Assembly (NCBI RefSeq): GCF_000423065.1
Contig: NZ_AUHG01000010.1
Coordinates: 310,001-374,000 of the forward strand
Direction of reading: 5' to 3'
Origin: Christiangramia echinicola DSM 19838
GTDB taxonomy: Bacteria; Bacteroidota; Bacteroidia; Flavobacteriales; Flavobacteriaceae
DNA length: 64,000 nucleotides
Shown: piece by piece, positions 27,733 through 36,776 of the stretch
Layout of the letters: each line of letters begins with the position of its first letter
Numbering within the stretch: position 1 is the stretch's first letter
Translations under genes and position numbers: made by a program
The notes under the pieces: generated by a model
The model's database searches: none
The model's input: only the letters and a program-made list of their open reading frames with translations
What the model was told of the DNA's origin: nothing

Positions 27733-29349
27733 ATGAATAAAATACCCCACCTTTTTGCTACTGCACTTTTTTTGTTGCTAAGTTTTACCGCCTGTAAAAC
27801 CACCAAACCGACTACTGAACCTTCTACCCAAGAAAACGTGGTAAAGGATACTATTGTTTCTGCTGAAAAACCTGAAGTCAAAGAGGAAATTCCAGGAGAG
27901 GATAATCCTGTTTCAATTAAAGAAAAGATAAATCCGCCTTTAAATATCGAAGAATTCAGGGCAGCCTGGATCGCTACGGTGGCTAACATTAACTGGCCCA
28001 GTAAATCTGGTCTTTCCACTTACCAGCAACAACAGGAAGCTTTAAAGCTGCTTGATTTTTTAAAGTCGCATAATTTCAACGCGGTAATTTTTCAGGTTAG
28101 ACCTCAGGCAGACGCTTTATACCAAAGTGAGCTTGAACCCTGGTCTTATTTCCTAACTGGAGAGCAAGGCAAGGCTCCCGATCCTTATTATGATCCCTTA
28201 GACTTCTGGATAAAAGAAGCTCATAAAAGAGGCCTGGAATTGCATGTATGGCTCAATCCTTATCGCGCCCATCATACTACCGGCGGAAAAGTGACCAGTA
28301 CTTCGATCATTCGAAAAAAACCTGAGCTTGCCGTTGAGCTTGCCAATGGCATGTGGTGGCTGGATCCTGCCCAAAAGGAAACTCAGGACCATTCTGCAGC
28401 GGTAGTAATGGATATTGTAAACCGTTACGATATTGATGGCGTTCATTTTGACGATTATTTCTATCCCTACGATTCATACAATAACGGTAAGGATTTCCCG
28501 GATGAGAAGACATTTATGGCTTACCAGAATGCTGACGGAAAGCTTTCAAAGGCAGACTGGAGAAGGGATCATGTTAATAAGTTCATCAAAAGAATTTACG
28601 AAGAAATAAAAGCTGAAAAGCCTTTTGTAAAGTTCGGATTAAGTCCATTTGGGATATGGAGACCTGGATACCCTGAATCTGTGAGCGGTTATGACCAATA
28701 TGACAAGCTTTATGCAGATGCAAAATTATGGCTGAATGAAGGTTGGATAGATTACTTTACACCTCAATTATATTGGCAGATCAACCAGTATGCGCAAAGT
28801 TTCCCGGAATTGTTAGGCTGGTGGGAATCTGAAAATACAAAAAACAGGCACTTGTGGCCGGGAATTAATGTTGGCCTGGGAGGAGACGAAAAAAATGTTG
28901 ATGAGACCATCAACCAGATTATGATCACCCGGGGGATGCTTCCTGAAAGTAAAGGGACTGTACACTGGAGTATAGGACCCCTTGTAAAACATAAAAATCT
29001 TGCCAGGGCTTTAGTTGAAGGTCCATACCGAAAAAAAGCATTAGTGCCTCCAAGCCCCTGGCTTGATGATTCGGCACCTGAAGTTCCGGAATTCAGCTTT
29101 AAAGTTGAGAATGACAGACTTTTAATGAACTGGGAAGTCTCAGATCCTAAAGATATTTCCAGATATGTAATCTGGTTTAAATATGAGCAGGGTAACTGGG
29201 ATTATAAGATTCTGGATGGAAATGTCACTTCTTTTAGTCTTCAGAACGTAGTGGGAGAGAAAAAGAAAATGATGGAAAGAATTGGAATTACGGCGGTAGA
29301 CAGGTTAGGCAATCAAAGTGATTTCAAAGAAATTATTCTAAAAAAATAA
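27733..29349 (+). CDS. GHL10 (DUF187) glycoside hydrolase, DigH/YngK-like lipoprotein
   Basis: A 538-residue lipoprotein (Cys21 in LLLSFTAC) with a Thr/Pro/Glu-rich linker, a glycosyl-hydrolase-like-10 barrel (about 75-410) and a C-terminal fibronectin-like domain (about 440-535). The barrel shows EEFRAAWIATVANINWP, FQVRPQADALY, HVWLNPYRAHH and HFDDYFYPY. E. coli DigH (YddW) of the same family cleaves peptide-free murein glycan strands; B. subtilis YngK is another relative. That knowledge plus the murein neighbours supports an endo-acting glycosidase on denuded strands. It is not a GH10 xylanase despite the name. The symporter gene begins three bases after its stop. Confidence 0.87.
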   Translation: MNKIPHLFATALFLLLSFTACKTTKPTTEPSTQENVVKDTIVSAEKPEVKEEIPGEDNPVSIKEKINPPLNIEEFRAAWIATVANINWPSKSGLSTYQQQQEALKLLDFLKSHNFNAVIFQVRPQADALYQSELEPWSYFLTGEQGKAPDPYYDPLDFWIKEAHKRGLELHVWLNPYRAHHTTGGKVTSTSIIRKKPELAVELANGMWWLDPAQKETQDHSAAVVMDIVNRYDIDGVHFDDYFYPYDSYNNGKDFPDEKTFMAYQNADGKLSKADWRRDHVNKFIKRIYEEIKAEKPFVKFGLSPFGIWRPGYPESVSGYDQYDKLYADAKLWLNEGWIDYFTPQLYWQINQYAQSFPELLGWWESENTKNRHLWPGINVGLGGDEKNVDETINQIMITRGMLPESKGTVHWSIGPLVKHKNLARALVEGPYRKKALVPPSPWLDDSAPEVPEFSFKVENDRLLMNWEVSDPKDISRYVIWFKYEQGNWDYKILDGNVTSFSLQNVVGEKKKMMERIGITAVDRLGNQSDFKEIILKK

Positions 29350-29352
29350 CGA

Positions 29353-30798
29353 ATGACACCATTACTGGTATTTGGAGTTATAGCTATTTATTTTCTGGTA
29401 TTGCTGGGGATAAGCTATTTCACCTCCAAAAAAGCTGATAATAACACCTTTTTTACTGCTAATAGACAATCTCCATGGTATCTGGTGGCCTACGGAATGG
29501 TAGGTGCATCACTTTCCGGAGTTACTTTTATATCGGTGCCGGGGGAAGTAGGGAACTCCAACTGGACCTACCTGCAATTCGTGATGGGGAATATGGTTGG
29601 TTATGCTGTAATTGCTTTTATTCTCATTCCTTTATTCTATAAACTTCGGCTGGTTTCTATCTATGAATATTTAAAAGATAGGTTCGGGCAGCACTCTTAT
29701 TATACCGGATCTGCTTTTTTCCTGGTTTCACAGACTATTGGAGCTTCTTTCAGGCTGTTTCTCGCCGCGGTAGTTCTTCAGATAGCCTTTTTTGATGCTT
29801 TTGGAATTCCTTTTTTTGTTACTGTCCTAACTACTATTGTACTTATCTGGCTATATACTTTCCGTGGAGGAATAAAGACAATAGTCTGGACCGATACCTT
29901 ACAGACAACTTTTCTATTACTTGCCGTGGTCATTAGTATTTATATGATCGTAGATCAAATGGGACTGGGATTCTCAGAAATGATCTCGACGGTTTCAGAA
30001 AGTAAAATGTCTACCATATTTGACTGGGACTGGCGATCAGACCGCAATTTTTACAAGACCTTTCTTGCCGGAATATTTATTACCATTGCCATGAATGGTC
30101 TGGATCAGAATGTAATGCAGAAGAATTTAACCTGTAAGAATCAGAAAGATGCTCAAAAGAATATATTCTGGTTCTCTATTACCTTTTTTGTATCGACAGT
30201 TCTTTTTCTTGCTTTGGGAGTTCTTCTCTATAAATTTGCAATGGATCAGGGTATAAGTATTCCTGAACAAAGTGACGAACTATATCCGTTACTTGCTTTG
30301 AATCATTTTGGTATTCTGGCCGGGATCGTGTTTCTGTTAGGAATTATAGCAGCAGCTTTTTCCAGTGCAGATTCGGCCTTAACCGCTTTAACTACCTCCT
30401 TTTGCGTGGATATTCTTGATCTGCCCAATAAAAAGGCGCATCAAAAAAGAACCCGTCTTTGGGTGCATATTGGATTTACCGTTCTTATGTTCCTGGTAAT
30501 CATTATTTTTAATAGTTTAAATGATACCAGTGTGGTGAGTGCGGTATTTAAAGTCGCCGGTTTCACTTATGGACCATTATTGGGATTATTCGCATTTGGT
30601 CTATTGAATAAACGAGCAGTTAAAGACCGGTTTGTACCCGTGATCTGTATTCTTGCTCCGATTATTTCTGTGATTCTTGATCAGAACTCCGTTGCATGGT
30701 TCAACGGATATCAATTTGGTTTTGAGATCTTACTGGTAAATGCCGGATTAACCTTTTTAGGTTTATGGCTGAATTATAGCAAAGGAAATTTGAAATAA
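29353..30798 (+). CDS. Sodium:solute symporter (SSS family)
   Basis: A 481-residue inner-membrane transporter with about 13 hydrophobic helices. The first helix (VIAIYFLVLLGISYFTSKK) and the FFTANRQSPWYLVAYGMVGASLSG segment are typical of SSS carriers, and the Na+-site helix AAAFSSADSALTALTT is conserved. It is packed tightly between the DigH-like hydrolase and the dipeptide epimerase. Inferred cargo is a murein breakdown product, either MurNAc or the L-Ala-D-Glu dipeptide; SSS carriers elsewhere take sialic acid, proline or sugars. The substrate is unproven. Confidence 0.88.
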   Translation: MTPLLVFGVIAIYFLVLLGISYFTSKKADNNTFFTANRQSPWYLVAYGMVGASLSGVTFISVPGEVGNSNWTYLQFVMGNMVGYAVIAFILIPLFYKLRLVSIYEYLKDRFGQHSYYTGSAFFLVSQTIGASFRLFLAAVVLQIAFFDAFGIPFFVTVLTTIVLIWLYTFRGGIKTIVWTDTLQTTFLLLAVVISIYMIVDQMGLGFSEMISTVSESKMSTIFDWDWRSDRNFYKTFLAGIFITIAMNGLDQNVMQKNLTCKNQKDAQKNIFWFSITFFVSTVLFLALGVLLYKFAMDQGISIPEQSDELYPLLALNHFGILAGIVFLLGIIAAAFSSADSALTALTTSFCVDILDLPNKKAHQKRTRLWVHIGFTVLMFLVIIIFNSLNDTSVVSAVFKVAGFTYGPLLGLFAFGLLNKRAVKDRFVPVICILAPIISVILDQNSVAWFNGYQFGFEILLVNAGLTFLGLWLNYSKGNLK

Positions 30799-30806
30799 TA
30801 TAAAAT

Positions 30807-31826
30807 ATGAAGATAGCTTACAGGAGCTTCAATTTAGAACTGAAAAACACTTTTACTATAAATCATGGTTCTCGTGATTTTCAGGAAACGCTTATTGTAA
30901 TATTATCTGATGGTGAATTTACGGGGTATGGGGAAGCCGCAGCTACGGTATATTATGGCGTGACTGTAGATAAAATGATCGCTTCGATAAGATCTGTCGA
31001 GCCTATTATTTCTGAAAATATACATCGTACTCCTGAAGAATTATGGGAACTAACCTTTCCGCATTTAAAGGATAATCCTTTTGCCCAGTGTGCACTGGAT
31101 ATTGCCATGCATGATCTTCACGGCAAAAGAAATGACCTGCCACTTTATAAAATGTGGGGCCTTGATATTTCTAATGTTCCGCTTACTAATTATACCATAG
31201 GTATAGATACAGTGGATAAAATGGTGAATAAGATCAGGGAATTTCCATGGCCATTGTATAAGATAAAACTGGGTACAGAAGATGATATTGCTATTGTAAA
31301 GGAACTTAGAAAGCATACAGATTCAGTATTCAGATTAGATGCAAATGCAGCCTGGACTGTAGAACAGGCCATTGAGAACAGCGAAGCTTTAAAAGAGCTT
31401 AATGTTGAATTCCTGGAACAGCCCTTAAAACCTGGCGACGTTGAGGGAATGCAGGAATTATTTCAAAAATCGAAACTTCCTCTAATTGCCGATGAAAGCT
31501 GTATTGTGGAAAGTGATGTCGAAAAATGCGCACCTTATTTTCATGGAGTTAATATCAAACTTACCAAGTGTGCCGGCATTACTCCAGGTAGAAGAATGAT
31601 CAAAAATGCACGTTCTTTGGGACTAAAGGTTATGGTGGGTTGTATGACTGAATCTAGTGTTTCTATGTCTGCCATTGGCCAGCTTTTGCCTATGCTCGAT
31701 TATGTAGATATGGATGGCGGCCTGCTTATTCGTAATGATATAGCAGAAGGAGTGAAGGTTTATGATGGAAAGGTCCATTTTCCAGACAGAAACGGAACCG
31801 GAGCGAAATTGTTTAAATTTGAATAA
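30807..31826 (+). CDS. L-Ala-D/L-Glu (dipeptide) epimerase
   Basis: A 339-residue enolase-superfamily enzyme that converts L-Ala-D-Glu from murein stems into L-Ala-L-Glu, which ordinary peptidases can use (YcjG of E. coli, YkfB of B. subtilis). The catalytic KxK appears in YKIKLG, metal ligands in FRLDANAAW, LEQPL and IADES, the second base in VNIKLTKCAG, and the specificity motif DxD in YVDMDGG near the C-terminus, as expected for dipeptide epimerases. The YkfC-like peptidase follows 13 bases later, the same partnership as B. subtilis ykfB-ykfC. Confidence 0.9.
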   Translation: MKIAYRSFNLELKNTFTINHGSRDFQETLIVILSDGEFTGYGEAAATVYYGVTVDKMIASIRSVEPIISENIHRTPEELWELTFPHLKDNPFAQCALDIAMHDLHGKRNDLPLYKMWGLDISNVPLTNYTIGIDTVDKMVNKIREFPWPLYKIKLGTEDDIAIVKELRKHTDSVFRLDANAAWTVEQAIENSEALKELNVEFLEQPLKPGDVEGMQELFQKSKLPLIADESCIVESDVEKCAPYFHGVNIKLTKCAGITPGRRMIKNARSLGLKVMVGCMTESSVSMSAIGQLLPMLDYVDMDGGLLIRNDIAEGVKVYDGKVHFPDRNGTGAKLFKFE

Positions 31827-31839
31827 ATATCTAAATACT

Positions 31840-33075
31840 ATGAATATCAAGTTGAATTATATAGCATTCTTAGCTTTTTTAATGCTGATTTCCTGTAATG
31901 AAAAAGCTGAAAAAGAAAATGCAAATGAAGCAAATAAAGCTGATGAGGTAATTGCCGGGGTGAGCGAAAAGTATGCTCCAGATAAACGAGTGGCTCTTTT
32001 CGATATTGAAGCGGTAAAAAATGATGATACCTATATTCTTAAGGGAGAATCTAATATGCCTGAAGCTATCGAAGAGTTGAAGAATAAAATGAAATCAGAA
32101 AACCTGGAATTCAGGGATAGTATTGCTGTATTACCTGATGAAAATGGTCTTGAAGGTAAAACCATGGGAGTTGTAAAGATTTCTGTAGCAAACCTACGTG
32201 ATGAACCCAAACATTCTGCTCAGCTTGTGACCCAGGCCACGATGGGAATGCCGTTGAAAGTGTATAAAAAACAGGGAGGCTGGTATTATATTCAGACTCC
32301 AGATGGTTATTTAGGCTGGGTAGATTACGGCGGACTGGCTCATAAAACCAAAGCAGAGTTTTCTGAATGGAAATCTGCAGAAAAGCTTATTTACCTGGAA
32401 GCCTTTGGTAATTCCTATGAAAAACCGAATAATGCTTCTCAAAGTGTTTCAGATCTTGTCGCAGGGAACATTATAGAGCTTATAAGCGAAGAAAAAGGAT
32501 TTTATAAGGTAAAGTATCCTCACGGCAAAGAAGCTTTCATAGCGAAAGCTGAAGCCAAACCATATCAGGATTGGCTCTCTTCCCTTGAAATGGAAAAAGA
32601 GGATCTGGTAGAAACTTCAAAAAAACTGATGGGTCTGCCTTACCTATGGGGAGGGACTTCATCTAAAGGTGTGGATTGTAGCGGGTTCACCAAAACCGTT
32701 TATTTTCTTAACGGGATTGTGATCCCGAGAGATGCATCTCAACAGGTACACACTGGTAAACTGGTAGATTCCAGGAGAAATTTTGAAAACCTTATTCCGG
32801 GAGACCTTCTTTTCTTCGGAAGACCGGCGACAGATTCTACTTCAGAAAGAGTGGTGCATGTGGGAATGTGGATTGGTAACAACGAGTTTATCCACTCTAT
32901 GGGAGATGTTCATGTAAGCACGATGGACACTACGGCTTCAGATTTCGACGAATATAATTACGATCGTTACTTAAGAACAAAAAGGGTATTTAACCAGGAA
33001 GATGAAGGCTTGCTTTACCTAAAGCAAAAGGACATTTTTACAGATGCAGATCCATCAAAAGAAACTTCTGAATAA
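31840..33075 (+). CDS. NlpC/P60 gamma-D-glutamyl peptidase with SH3 domains, YkfC-like lipoprotein
   Basis: A 411-residue cysteine peptidase expected to release L-Ala-D-Glu from murein stem peptides by cutting the gamma-D-Glu-diamino acid bond. The start is set by MNIKLNYIAFLAFLMLISC, a lipoprotein signal at 31840; a longer frame into the epimerase gene is unlikely. Two SH3-like domains (about 110-240) precede the catalytic domain, with nucleophile Cys280 in GVDCSGFTK, and the His in ERVVHVGMWIG. Exported location means the dipeptide is made in the periplasm and imported, probably by the neighbouring symporter, for the cytoplasmic epimerase. Confidence 0.9.
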   Translation: MNIKLNYIAFLAFLMLISCNEKAEKENANEANKADEVIAGVSEKYAPDKRVALFDIEAVKNDDTYILKGESNMPEAIEELKNKMKSENLEFRDSIAVLPDENGLEGKTMGVVKISVANLRDEPKHSAQLVTQATMGMPLKVYKKQGGWYYIQTPDGYLGWVDYGGLAHKTKAEFSEWKSAEKLIYLEAFGNSYEKPNNASQSVSDLVAGNIIELISEEKGFYKVKYPHGKEAFIAKAEAKPYQDWLSSLEMEKEDLVETSKKLMGLPYLWGGTSSKGVDCSGFTKTVYFLNGIVIPRDASQQVHTGKLVDSRRNFENLIPGDLLFFGRPATDSTSERVVHVGMWIGNNEFIHSMGDVHVSTMDTTASDFDEYNYDRYLRTKRVFNQEDEGLLYLKQKDIFTDADPSKETSE

Positions 33076-33110
33076 GAATTTTATTTAAATAGTAATTAGG
33101 TGTTAGTTAG

Positions 33111-33141
33111 AAAGGTTCCCAATTTCGGGAGCCTTTTCTTT
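33111..33141 (+). terminator. Terminator between convergent operons
   Basis: AAAGGTTCCC pairs with GGGAGCCTTT (one G-T wobble) around an AATTTC loop and is followed by TCTTTTT. It lies between the stop codons of the peptidase and of the convergent phosphoesterase and serves the plus strand best. Confidence 0.75.
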
Positions 33142-34983
33142 TTACCATTCCAGAAGGACAATTTTACCATCCATAGTAGCCGCAATTAGTTTTCTGTCAC
33201 CAATATCATTTACGGTATTTACCATAGAATTATCAATTTTATATTTCCAATTAAGCTTTTTATTTACTGGGTTTACACTAAATACCACGCCATTTCTTCC
33301 CCCAAAATATAGCTCATCTAATTTCTCTATGAGCATGGAAGGAACATGGTCGTAACCATATTTAAGATCTTTTTTCCAGGTGATTTCAGAATTGGCCCCG
33401 TTAGCTTTATAAGCAACCAGGGTATCGTTCATCGTTTTAGCGTAAAGCGTTTCTCCATCTTGTGAAATACCAAGGGATTCCCTCACTTTGGCTTCATTAC
33501 TTCTCCAGAGTGTATTTCCGGTTTCAGCGTTTATGGCAGATATATACCTGTCTGGGGCAACAATATAGATTGCGCCATCAGCAGCAACAGGAATTACCAT
33601 GGCCGGAGAGAACATTCTGTTAGCAGAACCATTAGTCCATTTCCATTCCAATTCTCCGGTTTTGATATTTAAAGCGTATAAGTGCTTATCCCAGGCGCCA
33701 AAAATAATCTTATTCTGATATATAAGCGGCTTGCTAACCACCGGCCCCTTAAGCCCTGAAAATTTCCATATTTCCTTTCCACTCTTTGCCTTTAAAGCTC
33801 TGAATATACCATCACTTCCGCCGATATAAATAACACCATCTTCTACTATAGGAGAGCCAAGAACGGAAGCCCCGGTTTTTGTTTCCCAATTGATTTTACC
33901 ACTTTCTGAATCCAGACTATAGATATTCCCGTCCCCGGAACCAAAGATCACATCTTTCTTGAAGTTTGCGGGTGAAGAGAAAATTCCACCATCGGTCTCG
34001 AAGCTCCAGATTTTTTTCCCGGTGTCTTCTGCTAATGCTTCAACAAGCCCGGTGCTGTTTCCAAAGATCACTTTTCCGCTATTCACGGCAGGGGTGGAAA
34101 TCACGTTGGCATCTGAATGATATTCCCAGGTCTTCTGAACCTTCGGAAACGAATCGTTCATTTTATAGGAAGGTCGTTCATAGTCAGTATCCATTTTATA
34201 ATTTCTATTCCCGAGTTCTACACTATTCCAGGCAGTATGCGTTTCTACGCCCAGCGTTCGTTCATAAACATTTGCGGTGTCTTCGGTAACCTCAATAATA
34301 TTGTAACCACCTGTTTCCTGTTTCGCTCTAAGGCTGGAGCGTCCCATAATGCCGGGAATGCCTTCAAAATCGAAAGCCTTGTTCCGGTGCCCGTGTCCGC
34401 AAATGGCGAATTGAGTATTATATTTCTTCAGTCGTTCGGTAATCTCAAACCAGTTATCAAGGCTGTTATCTATTGGATAATGATTTACAAAAATGATGGG
34501 CTGGTCTTTTGGCGTCGCTTTTAATACTTCGTCCAGCCAGACAATGGCGTCACGTGGAATATGACCATCAGACATCCTTACATAAGGGCCCGAGGCACAA
34601 CCGATAAATTTGTAGCCATTGTGTTCAAAACTGAATTTATCATATCCAAATTCCCTGATAAAACTTACACCTCCAGATTCAGACCAGCCGGTATCGTGAT
34701 TCCCTGGAACCACATAATACGGAATGTCCAGGTTTTCCAGGGTTTTCTTCGCCAGAGCAAGCTCTTCATCGGTTCCCATTTCGGTAATATCCCCGGTTAC
34801 AATTACAAAATCCAGATCTTCTTGGGAATTTATATCACCTACAGTCCTGTTAAGATCTTCCTCAGCGGTTCCAGAACCAATATGTGTATCTGAGACATGA
34901 GCGAATTTAAAATTTTGAGCATAGATTGCCGTAGCTGGGAATAGCAATATTATAAGCAGTGCCGAAATGATATATTTTTTCAT
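33142..34983 (-). CDS. Exported metallophosphoesterase with PQQ-type beta-propeller
   Basis: A 613-residue periplasmic protein: signal peptide ending TAIYAQ, a calcineurin-like phosphoesterase domain (about 25-265) with the full motif series AHVSDTHIG, VTGDITE, VPGNHDTG, NHYPID and GHGHRN, then a BamB-like propeller (about 300-610) with repeats such as GKKIWSFETDGG, GKINWETKTGA, GKEIWKFSG and GELEWKW. The ATG at 34983 is chosen because the signal peptide starts there; a longer frame reads back into the preceding gene. It is last in the regulator-NagB-amidase-NamZ operon. A phosphodiester or phosphomonoester attached to wall glycans could be the target, but no function is established. Confidence 0.85.
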   Translation of the reverse strand: MKKYIISALLIILLFPATAIYAQNFKFAHVSDTHIGSGTAEEDLNRTVGDINSQEDLDFVIVTGDITEMGTDEELALAKKTLENLDIPYYVVPGNHDTGWSESGGVSFIREFGYDKFSFEHNGYKFIGCASGPYVRMSDGHIPRDAIVWLDEVLKATPKDQPIIFVNHYPIDNSLDNWFEITERLKKYNTQFAICGHGHRNKAFDFEGIPGIMGRSSLRAKQETGGYNIIEVTEDTANVYERTLGVETHTAWNSVELGNRNYKMDTDYERPSYKMNDSFPKVQKTWEYHSDANVISTPAVNSGKVIFGNSTGLVEALAEDTGKKIWSFETDGGIFSSPANFKKDVIFGSGDGNIYSLDSESGKINWETKTGASVLGSPIVEDGVIYIGGSDGIFRALKAKSGKEIWKFSGLKGPVVSKPLIYQNKIIFGAWDKHLYALNIKTGELEWKWTNGSANRMFSPAMVIPVAADGAIYIVAPDRYISAINAETGNTLWRSNEAKVRESLGISQDGETLYAKTMNDTLVAYKANGANSEITWKKDLKYGYDHVPSMLIEKLDELYFGGRNGVVFSVNPVNKKLNWKYKIDNSMVNTVNDIGDRKLIAATMDGKIVLLEW

Positions 34984-35000
34984 AACTATTTTATTCAATT

Positions 35001-36767
35001 TTAATACAATAGGTATTTCTCTCTTTTTTTCTGAAAATACTCCAGTTCCTCTTTCCATTGCCCGATAATATTTTCTGGCGACTCACCTTTATTAAGCATT
35101 TCCCTCACTTTTGAAGTTTTAAGAAGATGGTCAATCCTCTTTTCTTTCCACTCAAACTCGTTGGGATATTGTTTTATTAATGCATGCAGGATATAAATTC
35201 CAAGCTCTACAGGCTTTAACTCATTACGATTGGTAATGGAGATTTCCACAGCGGGGGTTTCTTCACCTACGAATTTTGGGGGATAGATCTTTATTCCATC
35301 TACAATACTATCAGGTTTAAATCTTCCCGGGCTGAATTTCGCTCCCGGAAGTTTATAAGAATTTAATAATTCTGAAAGCTCTCCGGCTTTTACCCAGGGT
35401 GCACCTATAAGTTCAAAAGGCTGAAGAGTACCTCTTCCTTCTGAAAAATTTGTTCCTTCAAGAAGGCAGGTGGCTGGATATAATAAAGCCGTGGTAAGGT
35501 TTAGCATATTGGGAGAGGACTTTATCCAGGGCAACCCCGTTTCATCAAAATAGAAGGATCTGCGATAATTTTCAAGTGGAACCACACTAAGTTCTGCAGT
35601 TGATTTTCCTGTTTTCTCCCTTTCTTTATTGAACATTGTAGCCAGTTCTCCAATGGTCATCCCATGAACAACAGGCAGGCTTTCAATATTTAATACGGGC
35701 TTAAAACTGTTTCCAATCGGGCCTGCAACGGTTTCAGCATTTATAGGGTTTGGCCTGTCCAGGACGATGTAGGGAATTCCACTTTCTGCTGCGGCCTCCA
35801 TAGCGAACAGCATGGTACGTATGTAAGTATAATACCTTGCTCCTATATCCTGAATATCGAATATTAGCACATCAATTTGTTCCAGCATTTCAGGAGTTGG
35901 TCTTTGAGTGTCTCCATAAAGGGAAATTACCGGCAGCCCTGTTGTTTTATCTTTTGAATCTGAAACATGGGTATCCTGTTCACCGCGAATTCCATGTTCC
36001 GGGCCGAACAATAATTTCAGGTTAGTTTCAGGATTTTCATGAAGCAGATCTACAAGGTGCTCGATATTGGGAAGAAGTCCCGTATGATTGGTTATAAGGC
36101 CAATTCTTTGGCCTTGAATAAGCTTAAAATATTCTTCTTCGAATAATCTTTCTGCCCCGATCCTAACCCGTTTATCTGTTTTTAGTAGAGGTAATAGCCG
36201 GTAGAGATCGTCCCCGGGACAGGTAGTTTTAGCCTGATCTTTATGCCCTGAAACGCTGGATAGCGGGATGTTATATTTTTCTGAGACATATGGCACAAGC
36301 TGTTTCAGACTTTTCCACTGTTCTGGCAGAACTTTTTCTTTATTAAAGTTTCCTTCAACTACGATCAACAGGTGGCCATCCAGGTTATAATCTGTATTAG
36401 AATCACCCTGGTAATTCACATTTCTAGCCTCGGCGATATCTCCTGAAGTTGAAATATAGAAATGATAAGGAACATCTGCCCATGCCTTTTTTAGTTTTCC
36501 ACTGGCCAGTTTTGAGTCTTTTTGAGAGAAATCCTGAAGTCCCCTGAGCTTCTTTTCTATGCTCAGCTCTGGCTTTTGGGGCATTCCAGTATGATGTATG
36601 GTAATAAAGCGGGGGGTATGAGGAATCATTTCTAGAACCGGAGGTGCGGCATTCCACTCGGCGCGGCTTATAATTTTTAATTCTGACTGGAGTTTATTCT
36701 GAGCATTGGATTTCTGAATAAATGAACCACAGAAAACGGATAGAAAAATAAAAAAATGAAGTCGCAT
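35001..36767 (-). CDS. Fusion of N-acetylmuramoyl-L-alanine amidase and DUF1343/NamZ exo-N-acetylmuramidase
   Basis: A 588-residue exported enzyme. After a signal peptide (to about residue 22), an Amidase_2 domain (about 30-195) carries zinc ligands His58 in ITIHHTG, His175 in SGHKDQ and Cys183 in TTCPGDD, which would strip the stem peptide from MurNAc. From about residue 201 a DUF1343 domain follows with GLITNHTGL, FGPEHGIRGEQDTH, DIQDIGARYYTYI, DRPNPI and LEGTNFSEGRGT. DUF1343 is the NamZ (B. subtilis YbbC, GH171) family that removes MurNAc from non-reducing ends. In B. subtilis amiE and namZ are separate neighbouring genes; here the two steps sit on one chain. Ten bases downstream of the AmiD-like amidase gene. 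Confidence 0.92.
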   Translation of the reverse strand: MRLHFFIFLSVFCGSFIQKSNAQNKLQSELKIISRAEWNAAPPVLEMIPHTPRFITIHHTGMPQKPELSIEKKLRGLQDFSQKDSKLASGKLKKAWADVPYHFYISTSGDIAEARNVNYQGDSNTDYNLDGHLLIVVEGNFNKEKVLPEQWKSLKQLVPYVSEKYNIPLSSVSGHKDQAKTTCPGDDLYRLLPLLKTDKRVRIGAERLFEEEYFKLIQGQRIGLITNHTGLLPNIEHLVDLLHENPETNLKLLFGPEHGIRGEQDTHVSDSKDKTTGLPVISLYGDTQRPTPEMLEQIDVLIFDIQDIGARYYTYIRTMLFAMEAAAESGIPYIVLDRPNPINAETVAGPIGNSFKPVLNIESLPVVHGMTIGELATMFNKEREKTGKSTAELSVVPLENYRRSFYFDETGLPWIKSSPNMLNLTTALLYPATCLLEGTNFSEGRGTLQPFELIGAPWVKAGELSELLNSYKLPGAKFSPGRFKPDSIVDGIKIYPPKFVGEETPAVEISITNRNELKPVELGIYILHALIKQYPNEFEWKEKRIDHLLKTSKVREMLNKGESPENIIGQWKEELEYFQKKREKYLLY

Positions 36768-36776
36768 GATTCTCTT

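Noticed and set aside
27733-29349. Xylanase (GH10) interpretation of the GHL10 protein
   Set aside because: GHL10/DUF187 is a separate family; motifs and neighbours favour a murein glycosidase, and no xylan-related genes are present.
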